Assembly: GCA_963825345.1 (NCBI GenBank)
Contig: CAWGSQ010000010.1
Coordinates: 1 to 64,000, forward strand
DNA length: 64,000 nt
Direction of reading: 5' to 3'
DNA from: JACVRW01 sp963825345
Lineage (GTDB): Bacteria > Actinomycetota > Thermoleophilia > Solirubrobacterales > Thermoleophilaceae
Part shown: piece by piece, positions 8,467 through 14,693 of the stretch
Layout of the letters: the number at the start of each line of letters is the position of its first letter
Position numbering within the stretch: the stretch's first letter is position 1
The notes under the pieces: model-generated
What the model saw: the letters and a program-made list of their open reading frames with translations, nothing else
Databases searched by the model: none
Told to the model about the DNA's origin: nothing
Position numbers and translations under genes: made by a program

Positions 8467-9596
8467 TCCGGTGAATCCTCCTCCACCGGCACCACGAGCC
8501 GCACGCGCCAGTCCTGGCCCTCGGGTCCGAACTCCACGAGCGCACCGCGCTGGAGGGCCTCGAACGCGGCCAGGCGGAGGCCCATGCCGGTGCCGGTGCC
8601 GCGGGTGGCCGCCTGGGCGCCGTCGTTTCGCACCTCGAGCACGAACGTGCCGTCGATGCGCCCCACGTGCACCCGCACCGAGCTCGGCCGCGCGTGCTTG
8701 TGCGCGTTGCGGAGCGCCTCGGCAAGCACGGACTGGGCGAGCGCCTCCACATCGTCCGGGACCTCCACCCCGTCCTCCCAGTCGAGCTCGAGCGGCAGGT
8801 CCTTGTAGTGGCGGCCGAGCCGGGCGAGCTCGCCGCGGAGCGTGGCGCCCGTGTCGAGGCTGGGCGGAGCGAGCGGTCGAGACAGCGCGTCGCGCAGGTC
8901 GGCGAGCGCGGCATGCATCTCGCTCGCGCAGCGCTGGCGTGCCTCCTCGCTCAGCGCGTGCTCCGAGCCGAGCACCATCGAGACGCCGAACAGCCGCTGC
9001 ACCACGCGCTCGTGCAGCTCGCGCGCGAGGTCGATGCGCGCCTGGAGCAGCCGGGCGCGGCCCTGCTGGCTCGTCGCGATGCGGACGCTGGCCGCGAGCG
9101 CCGCCGTCTTGCCGAGCGTCCACATGGCGTGGCGCTCCTCGTCGGTGAGCTCGAAGCGGGTGCCGGCGCGGTCGCTGAAGATCACCCCGAGCCAGCGCCC
9201 GCCGGCGGACACGGGCACGCAGGTGAGCGTCTCCACCCCGCCGAGGCGCGCATACCGCTCCGGCACCCAGCGCTCGAGGTCCCCGGTCACCTCCACCACG
9301 CGGTCCTCGGAGAGGGCCACCTGCGCGATCGGCGTCTCCTCGAGCGTCCCGTACACCTCGGCGAACAGCCCCGGCTCGAGCCCGTGACTGCCCACCGGGA
9401 CAACCAGCTGACGGGCGTCGTCGTAGAGCAGCAGGCCGGCGCGCTCCATGGATGCCACCCGGCAGCACGCCTCGCACAGGCGGTCGTAGAACTCGCGCCC
9501 CGAGGCCACGCCCTTCTCCCCGTCGAGCGCGCCGAGCAGCTCCACGATCACGTCGAGTGCGTCCGTGCGCTGTGAGAGGGCCTGGCCGTCGGCCAT
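8463..9596 (-). CDS. Soluble GAF-domain sensor histidine kinase (NarL/DesK-type)
   Basis: Counted from the ATG at 9596, the 377-residue protein has a GAF-like sensor domain (about 35-175), a dimerisation helix with the likely phosphorylated His195 in ARELHERVVQRL, and a C-terminal HATPase domain with EALRNAHKHARP and GTGMGLRLAAFEA. No membrane segment is present, so it senses a cytoplasmic signal. The GAF domain carries several cysteines (CEACC near 41-45, Cys126), which leaves redox or metal sensing open. The frame extends to 9782, but that extension overlaps the neighbouring gene and is not family-like. Confidence 0.88.
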   Translation of the reverse strand: MADGQALSQRTDALDVIVELLGALDGEKGVASGREFYDRLCEACCRVASMERAGLLLYDDARQLVVPVGSHGLEPGLFAEVYGTLEETPIAQVALSEDRVVEVTGDLERWVPERYARLGGVETLTCVPVSAGGRWLGVIFSDRAGTRFELTDEERHAMWTLGKTAALAASVRIATSQQGRARLLQARIDLARELHERVVQRLFGVSMVLGSEHALSEEARQRCASEMHAALADLRDALSRPLAPPSLDTGATLRGELARLGRHYKDLPLELDWEDGVEVPDDVEALAQSVLAEALRNAHKHARPSSVRVHVGRIDGTFVLEVRNDGAQAATRGTGTGMGLRLAAFEALQRGALVEFGPEGQDWRVRLVVPVEEDSPE

Positions 9597-9609
9597 TGCC
9601 GTCTCTAGG

Positions 9610-9837
9610 TTACGCGTGCTCGAGCGATAGCCGCAGTGTCTGCTCCGAGGTGAGGGAGACCTCGCGAACGTAACCGCAGCTCTGACAACGGCACTCGGCA
9701 GTGCCCTCGAAGTCGTCCACGCGCAGCGACCATTCGACATCGCCGGACAGGCACGCCCGGCAGGCGAGCGAGGCGGCCACAAGGGACGGGTCGTCGTCCC
9801 CGCGGAAAATTGCGAGCTCGGGCGAGTCCTGCATCAC
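9610..9837 (-). CDS. Small zinc-ribbon-like protein
   Basis: This 75-residue protein of unknown function has five cysteines in ACRACL (Cys26, Cys29) and ECRCQSCGYV (Cys49, Cys51, Cys54). The CxxC...CxCxxC spacing fits a zinc ribbon. It lies 13 bases upstream of the GAF histidine kinase on the same strand, so the three genes are probably one operon. It may be a redox or metal partner of the kinase; that is inference from position. Two adjacent start codons (9837, 9834) are possible. Confidence 0.65.
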   Translation of the reverse strand: MMQDSPELAIFRGDDDPSLVAASLACRACLSGDVEWSLRVDDFEGTAECRCQSCGYVREVSLTSEQTLRLSLEHA

Positions 9838-9884
9838 TTCTACCGTCCCCGACCTGTCGGCCGGCGACCACTAGAGACCACGGG

Positions 9885-9906
9885 AAACCCCCCAAACGGC
9901 GGGGGT
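9885..9906 (-). terminator. Candidate intrinsic terminator after folK
   Basis: On the minus strand a stem ACCCCC/GGGGGT (9906-9901 with 9892-9887) directly follows, and shares one base with, the folK stop. A short T stretch comes after it. It lies between folK and the zinc-ribbon gene and would separate the folate operon from the kinase operon. The T-run is short, so strength is uncertain. Confidence 0.4.
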
Positions 9907-10412
9907 CACAGCGCGCCCGCCTGACGCACGGGCTGGTCGCGGACGGCGTCGAGCCGGTCGGCGAGCCGCGTGCCGTCCGGAAGCGCGAGATCTGGGTCGA
10001 GCTCGAGCAGCGGCTCGAGCACGAAGCGCCGGCTCGTGACCTCAGGATGCGGAAGCGCCAGCCGCTCCGAGGCGAACTCGAGGTCGCCGAGGAGCAGCAC
10101 GTCCACGTCGATGGGACGCGGCCCGTGCCGGACGCCTCCGGGGACGCGGCCAAGCTCTCGCTCCACGGCCTTGCTCGCGTCGAGCAGCTCCTCCGGCCCC
10201 AGCGCGGTCCGGACCTGGAGGCAGGCGTTGAGGAAGTCCGGCTGGTCTGTGACCTCGCCCTGAGGCGCGGTCTCGTACACCGACGACGCCGCGAGCACCT
10301 CCACCCCGTGCTCGCCGAGCGCATCGCGCGCGGCACGCAGGTTCGCGAGCCGGTCTCCAACGTTGGAGCCGAGCCCGAGGTAGCCCGTCAGGCCCGTCAG
10401 ACCTCTTTCCAC
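9906..10412 (-). CDS. folK: 2-amino-4-hydroxy-6-hydroxymethyldihydropteridine pyrophosphokinase
   Basis: HPPK transfers pyrophosphate from ATP to hydroxymethyldihydropterin in folate synthesis. The N-terminal YLGLGSNVGDR, SSVYETAPQG and the catalytic segment GPRPIDVDVLLLG followed by LPHPEVTSRRFVLEPL are all present at normal spacing in 168 residues. The GTG start at 10412 overlaps folB by 16 bases. It closes a folP-folB-folK block that supplies consecutive steps of dihydropteroate synthesis. Confidence 0.95.
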   Translation of the reverse strand: MERGLTGLTGYLGLGSNVGDRLANLRAARDALGEHGVEVLAASSVYETAPQGEVTDQPDFLNACLQVRTALGPEELLDASKAVERELGRVPGGVRHGPRPIDVDVLLLGDLEFASERLALPHPEVTSRRFVLEPLLELDPDLALPDGTRLADRLDAVRDQPVRQAGAL

Positions 10413-10837
10413 ACCTCGACCGAGACCTCGTCGACCGGCAGCGGGATCGGCGGCTCGGGCTTGGTGGCCTTCACGCGCACCGACTCGGCGCCGAAGCGAT
10501 CGATCAGGCGGTCCGCGACCGCGGCGCAGAGCCGCTCGAGCGTCTTGTAGTTGCGCTCCTGCGCGCCCAGCGCCACCTGCTCGCAGACCTCGGCGTAGTT
10601 CACCGTGTCCTCGATGCGGTCTGTGACGGTGGCGTCGCAGTCGTCGAGCTCGAACGCTATGTCGAACACGAGCCGCTGGCCGACCTCGCGCTCCGCCTCG
10701 CCCACGCCGTGGTGTGTGTAGAGCGAGAGGCCTGTGATCTCTATCGAGACCGCGGGCGAAGTGGCCGCGCGATCGTCCTCGCCGAGATCATCGTCCTCGA
10801 TCTCTTCGAAGTCGTCGTCAGGATCGCTCTCCCACAT
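10397..10837 (-). CDS. folB: Dihydroneopterin aldolase with acidic N-terminal extension
   Basis: DHNA cleaves dihydroneopterin to hydroxymethyldihydropterin. The family segment ITGLSLYTHHGVGEAEREVG and the later KTLERLCAAVADRL are clear. The chosen ATG at 10837 lies inside the end of folP and gives 146 residues. About 28 of these are a strongly acidic leader containing DDDFEEIEDDDLGEDD that is not part of the aldolase fold. The frame can be opened further upstream, but only as a shadow of folP. No canonical start close to the core was found, so the acidic leader is probably real. Confidence 0.9.
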   Translation of the reverse strand: MWESDPDDDFEEIEDDDLGEDDRAATSPAVSIEITGLSLYTHHGVGEAEREVGQRLVFDIAFELDDCDATVTDRIEDTVNYAEVCEQVALGAQERNYKTLERLCAAVADRLIDRFGAESVRVKATKPEPPIPLPVDEVSVEVWKEV

Positions 10838-11627
10838 CGGTTCGGACCGTAGCAGCGGCCACCGCGAGGGCATCGGCGTTCTGGGCCACGTCGTGCACGC
10901 GGAACACGCTGGCGCCGCGCTCGAGCGCGATGACGTTCGTGGCGATGGTGCCGGGCAGGCGCTCGCCCTCGCCGCGGTCACCGGCCAGCTTGCCGAGGAA
11001 GCTCTTGCGCGAGGTGCCCACCACCACCGGCCTGCCGATGGCAACGATCTCGTCGAGGCGGCGCAGCAGCTCGAGGTTGTGCTCCACGGTCTTGCCGAAG
11101 CCGATGCCGGGATCGAGCCAGACGCGTTCCTCGTCGACGCCCTCGGCGACCGCGAATGCGAGCCGCTCCTCGAGGAACGACTTCACCTCGGAGACGACGT
11201 CGTCGTAGCGCGGGTCCTCCTGCATCGTGCGCGGCTCGCCCAGCATGTGCATGAGGCAGCAGCCCGCGCCGGTCTCGGCCACGAGCCCGGCCATTGCGGG
11301 GTCGAAACGAAGGGCGGAGACGTCGTTCACGAGGCTGGCGCCCGCCTCGAGCGCCGCGCGGGCCACGGCGGCCTTGGTGGTGTCGATCGAGAGGCGGGCC
11401 TGCCCGCTGCGGGCGAGACGCTCGATCACCGGCACCACTCGATCTAGCTCCACGTCCTCGCCGACTGGTTCGGCGCCGGGCCGCGTGGACTCGCCGCCGA
11501 TGTCGAGGATGTCCGCACCCTCGCTCGTGAGGCGCAGCCCGTGTTCGACGGCGGCATCGGCGTCGAGGAACAGCCCGCCGTCCGAGAACGAGTCGGGCGT
11601 CACGTTCACCACTCCCATGATCAGCAC
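10818..11627 (-). CDS. folP: Dihydropteroate synthase
   Basis: DHPS condenses hydroxymethyldihydropterin pyrophosphate with p-aminobenzoate. The TIM-barrel motifs are complete: NVTPDSFSDGG, DIGGESTRPGA, the phosphate-binding WLDPGIGFGKT and GTSRKSFLGK. Start is either GTG 11627 or ATG 11618, and both keep the core. It is the sulfonamide target and the first enzyme of the local folate block, 33 bases after the upstream aminotransferase-like gene. Confidence 0.95.
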   Translation of the reverse strand: MLIMGVVNVTPDSFSDGGLFLDADAAVEHGLRLTSEGADILDIGGESTRPGAEPVGEDVELDRVVPVIERLARSGQARLSIDTTKAAVARAALEAGASLVNDVSALRFDPAMAGLVAETGAGCCLMHMLGEPRTMQEDPRYDDVVSEVKSFLEERLAFAVAEGVDEERVWLDPGIGFGKTVEHNLELLRRLDEIVAIGRPVVVGTSRKSFLGKLAGDRGEGERLPGTIATNVIALERGASVFRVHDVAQNADALAVAAATVRTDVGERS

Positions 11628-11660
11628 GGCGTGAGTATCGCGCGCCGCGGGCGGCGTGGG

Positions 11661-12953
11661 TCAGCGCACCGCGACGTCGCTTGTCACAGTGGTGAGGGCC
11701 TCGTCGATCACCGTCACGGCGAGGTCGATCTCGTCGTCGCTCACCGTGAGCGGCGGGGCCATGCGCAGGCAGTTGGCCGAGCCCGCGCTCTGACCGCGCA
11801 CGAGGTTCATCGACAGCCCGCAGCGCAGGCACTCCTCGGTGAGCGCGCGGCCGAGAGCGTCGGCCGGCGCGCGCGTGTCGCGATCCTCCACGAGCTCCAT
11901 GCCCACGAGCAATCCCATCCCGCGCACGTCGCCGATCGACTCGTGGCGGGTCTGAAGCTCGCGCAGGCTCGCCATGAGCCGGTCGCCGCGCGCCCTGGCG
12001 GCGCCGGGCAGGTCGTCGCTGATCACCACGTCGAGCACCGCCTCGGCCACGGCGGCCGGCATGGGGTCGGACACGTGTGAGGTCACGTGGGTAAAGCCCA
12101 ACTCGAAGCAGCGCTCCTCGATGTCCGGCGTGGTGACCACGGCCGAGACCGGCACGCCGCCGCCGAGCGTCTTCGACAGGACGAGAAAGTCTGGCACCAC
12201 GTCGTAGACCTCGAACCCGTACATGGAACCGAGCCGGCCGAGGCCCGTCTGGCACTCGTCGAACACGAGCATCATGTCGCGCTCGGCGCACAGCTCCGCC
12301 ATGCGCACGAAGTAGCCGGGCGGCGGCACGATCACGCCGCCGGCCGACAGAACCGGCTCGGTGAGCACCGCGGCCGGGGCGCCCACGCTCGCCTGGTCGA
12401 ACAGGTCGAAACCGGCCTCGAGGCAGCTGCAGTCGCAGTTGCCATCGCAGTGGCGGATCGGGCAGCGGTACTCGTAGGGCGCGGGGATGGCGAATGCGCC
12501 CGGCGTGGCCGGGCCGTGGCCGCGGCGGCCGCCCGCATGGGTGTGCGCCGACGCGCCGGCGGTCACGCCGTGCCAGCTGCGCGTGAGCGCGACCACCTCG
12601 AATTTCCCGCTGGCGAGCTTCGCCATCCGCAGCGCGGCCTCGTTCGCCTCGCCGCCGGTGGAGAGGAACATCGCGCGCTCGAGCGGGGCCGGCAGCGTGT
12701 CGATGAGCCGCTCGGCGAGCGATATCACGGGCGCCGAGAGCGACCACGAGTTGAGGTGCATCACCTCGCGGCAGGAGCGCTCGATGGCCTCGACCACGCG
12801 CGGATGGTTGTGGCCGATCGTGGCGCAGATCTGGCCGGCGGTGAAGTCGAGCACCCGGCTGCCGTCCTCCATCTCGATGAAGGAACCGGACGCGGACTTG
12901 ACGAGGCCGGGGGCGAAGGGACCGCCGTAGCGGATCAGGAGGTCGCTGCTCAT
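11661..12953 (-). CDS. Class III PLP enzyme, 2,2-dialkylglycine decarboxylase-like
   Basis: The 430-residue fold-type I PLP enzyme closely follows the DgdA pattern: RYGGPFAPGLV, VLDFTAGQICATIGHNHP, FLSTGGEANEAALRMAKL, the FDECQTGLGR motif (Asp232) and the Schiff-base Lys261 in LSKTLGGG. DgdA decarboxylates and transaminates dialkylglycines such as 2-aminoisobutyrate. An ornithine- or GABA-type aminotransferase activity remains possible. Odd point: five cysteines cluster at 164-177 (CPIRHCDGNCDCSC), a segment I recall as cysteine-free in the Burkholderia enzyme, suggesting a bound metal. It lies upstream of folP in the same direction. Confidence 0.78.
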   Translation of the reverse strand: MSSDLLIRYGGPFAPGLVKSASGSFIEMEDGSRVLDFTAGQICATIGHNHPRVVEAIERSCREVMHLNSWSLSAPVISLAERLIDTLPAPLERAMFLSTGGEANEAALRMAKLASGKFEVVALTRSWHGVTAGASAHTHAGGRRGHGPATPGAFAIPAPYEYRCPIRHCDGNCDCSCLEAGFDLFDQASVGAPAAVLTEPVLSAGGVIVPPPGYFVRMAELCAERDMMLVFDECQTGLGRLGSMYGFEVYDVVPDFLVLSKTLGGGVPVSAVVTTPDIEERCFELGFTHVTSHVSDPMPAAVAEAVLDVVISDDLPGAARARGDRLMASLRELQTRHESIGDVRGMGLLVGMELVEDRDTRAPADALGRALTEECLRCGLSMNLVRGQSAGSANCLRMAPPLTVSDDEIDLAVTVIDEALTTVTSDVAVR

Positions 12954-12962
12954 GCGCGCAGG

Positions 12963-13991
12963 CTACGGCAGGATGAGGTGGCTGTCGCCGAACTCGTGGA
13001 AGCGGTAGCCACGTGCGGACGCCGCCTCGTACGAGTCCTCCAACAGCTCCGCGCCCGCGGCCGCCTCGAGCAGCTGGAGGTGTGAGGAGCTCGGCTCGTG
13101 CCAGCCGGTGATGAGCCCGTCGACCGTATTCAAACCGCGCTCCGGGGTGACCACAAGGTTTGTGAGCCCCTCGCCTGCCCGCACACGGCCGCCAAGGGTC
13201 GCCACCGTCTCGAGCGCGCGCACGACCGTGGTGCCCACGGCGATCACCCGTCCGCCCCAGCCATGCACGGCATTCACGAGCCGCGCGGTGGCCCCCGGGA
13301 CGCGGTAGCGCTCGGGGTAGGGGCTTTCGCCCAGCTCGAGCGACGACACGCCGGCGTGCAGCGTGAGCGGCGCGAACAGCACGCCGCGTGCCGCCAGCTC
13401 CGCCACGAGCTCGCCGCTGAACGGCCGCGCGGCGCTCGGCATCTCGGCGCTGCCCGGGTCAACCGCGAAGACCGTCTGGTAGGCGTCGATCGGCCACGCC
13501 CCCGGTGTGTGGCGGTAGCGAATCGGGTGCCCGTGACGGCGAAGGTAGTCCTCGATCGGCTCACCGAGCGAGAGCCGCGCCACGGACAGGCGCCTGCTGG
13601 CGAGGTGGCGCGAGAGCAGCTTTGCCGAGCCGCCGCCGGGCAGCTCAACCGTGGCACCCATCCTGGGGCCGCGCAGAGGCGTCAGTTCGGCGGTACGCAC
13701 CTCCACGACCCAGTTGCCCGCGCCCGCCGGGGTCGAGAGGTGCAGCAGTACGTCCTCGCCGTCGAGCCGTGCCGGGAGCGCCGCGGGCAGCGTCGCGGAC
13801 GTGTTCACCACGAGCAGGTCGCCGGGCGCCAGGAAGCGCCCGAGCTCGCCGAAGCGGGCGTGAGCCAGAGCGCCGTCGGTGCGACTCGCCACGAGCAGCG
13901 CAACGTCGCCGCGGCCGGCTCCGCGAACCTCCGGCGGCTCCTCGGCCTGGAGCGGCTCGGCCACGGCTGCGTGGGTCACCGCGGTGCTCAT
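12963..13991 (-). CDS. queA: QueA-like S-adenosylmethionine:tRNA ribosyltransferase-isomerase
   Basis: QueA moves the ribose of SAM onto preQ1-modified tRNA to make epoxyqueuosine. The 342-residue protein has the QueA order: GDLLVVNTSATLPAAL, YQTVFAVDPGSAEMPSAARP, LTLHAGVSSLELGESP and the C-terminal GWHEPSSSHLQLLEAAAG. It overlaps the upstream SDR gene as ATGA. No tgt, queC/D/E/F or queG is in the window, so either the rest of queuosine synthesis is elsewhere or this divergent homologue has another substrate. Confidence 0.82.
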   Translation of the reverse strand: MSTAVTHAAVAEPLQAEEPPEVRGAGRGDVALLVASRTDGALAHARFGELGRFLAPGDLLVVNTSATLPAALPARLDGEDVLLHLSTPAGAGNWVVEVRTAELTPLRGPRMGATVELPGGGSAKLLSRHLASRRLSVARLSLGEPIEDYLRRHGHPIRYRHTPGAWPIDAYQTVFAVDPGSAEMPSAARPFSGELVAELAARGVLFAPLTLHAGVSSLELGESPYPERYRVPGATARLVNAVHGWGGRVIAVGTTVVRALETVATLGGRVRAGEGLTNLVVTPERGLNTVDGLITGWHEPSSSHLQLLEAAAGAELLEDSYEAASARGYRFHEFGDSHLILP

Positions 13992-14653
13992 GCGACCTCA
14001 CTCGCTCGGTAGCGGCCGCTCGGGAGCGAGCCCTCGATCAGCGCGAGCAGGCCGGGCACGCTCTCCTCGGGCGGCGGACGGTCCGAGATGTCCTCGCCGG
14101 GGAAGGCGTCCTGGTGCATCTGCGTACGCATGTCGCCCGGGTCGACCCAGTACACGCGCAGGCCCGGGTGCTCGGCGGCCAGCACGGCAGTCATCTGCTC
14201 GAGCGCCGCCTTCGACGAGCCGTACCCGCCCCAGCCCTCGTAGGGCTCGACCCCGGCGTCGGAGGTGATGTCGAGGATCGCGGCACCCTCGCGCAGCCGT
14301 GGGAGCGCAAGCTGAAGAAGCGCGAGCGGTGCAAGCACGTTCGCCTCGTAGACACGGCGAAGCTCGTCGAGCGGATAGTCGACGAGCGCGGGCTGCGGGC
14401 TCGGTCCGAGCAGACTGGCGTTGTTCACGACCAGGTCGATCTCGTCGCCGGCGGCCTCGAGGAGCGCGCGCCGATGATCCGCATCGGCCACGTCGCCGGC
14501 GATCGCGGTGACCCCGCTCAGCCCTTGGGTGACTTCCGTGAGCGCCTCGGCACCGCGGGCATCGACCACGAGCCGCCAGCCGCGCTCAACGAGCGTGCGG
14601 GCGAGAGCAAGGCCGAGGCCACGCGAGGCCCCGGTGACGATTCCAACTGGCAT
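13988..14653 (-). CDS. Short-chain dehydrogenase/reductase
   Basis: The classical SDR of 221 residues has the cofactor motif VTGASRGLGLAL, NNASLLG, and a catalytic Ser with Tyr/Lys in DITSDAGV and GYGSSKAALEQM. WVDPGDMRTQM follows. It is first in a two-gene unit with queA. An in-frame ATG at 14662 overlaps the apparent -10 box, so the ATG at 14653, about eight bases downstream of that -10, is preferred and implies a leaderless transcript. The substrate is unknown. Confidence 0.83.
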   Translation of the reverse strand: MPVGIVTGASRGLGLALARTLVERGWRLVVDARGAEALTEVTQGLSGVTAIAGDVADADHRRALLEAAGDEIDLVVNNASLLGPSPQPALVDYPLDELRRVYEANVLAPLALLQLALPRLREGAAILDITSDAGVEPYEGWGGYGSSKAALEQMTAVLAAEHPGLRVYWVDPGDMRTQMHQDAFPGEDISDRPPPEESVPGLLALIEGSLPSGRYRASEVA

Positions 14654-14660
14654 GGGCCGC

Positions 14661-14693
14661 ATTGTGCATCTTCAAGTGCACTTGAAGTCAAGT
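14661..14693 (-). promoter_or_regulatory. MerR/SoxR-type promoter with palindromic operator
   Basis: On the minus strand -35 TTGACT (14691-14686) and -10 CACAAT (14666-14661) are separated by 19 bases, longer than the usual 17. The perfect palindrome CTTCAAGTGCACTTGAAG (14687-14670) fills that spacer. This over-long spacer carrying a dyad is the known layout of promoters activated by MerR-family regulators, and the dyad resembles the SoxR box. A third half-site TCAAGT lies at 14688-14693, giving three half-sites at 8-base spacing. It should drive SDR-queA. The operator overlaps the stop of the upstream gene, and no MerR-family gene is in the window. Confidence 0.6.

Noticed and set aside
7861..9477. 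538-codon frame covering the response regulator and beyond
   Set aside because: Only the last 201 codons encode the regulator. The rest is Arg/Ala/Gly-rich shadow of the histidine kinase.
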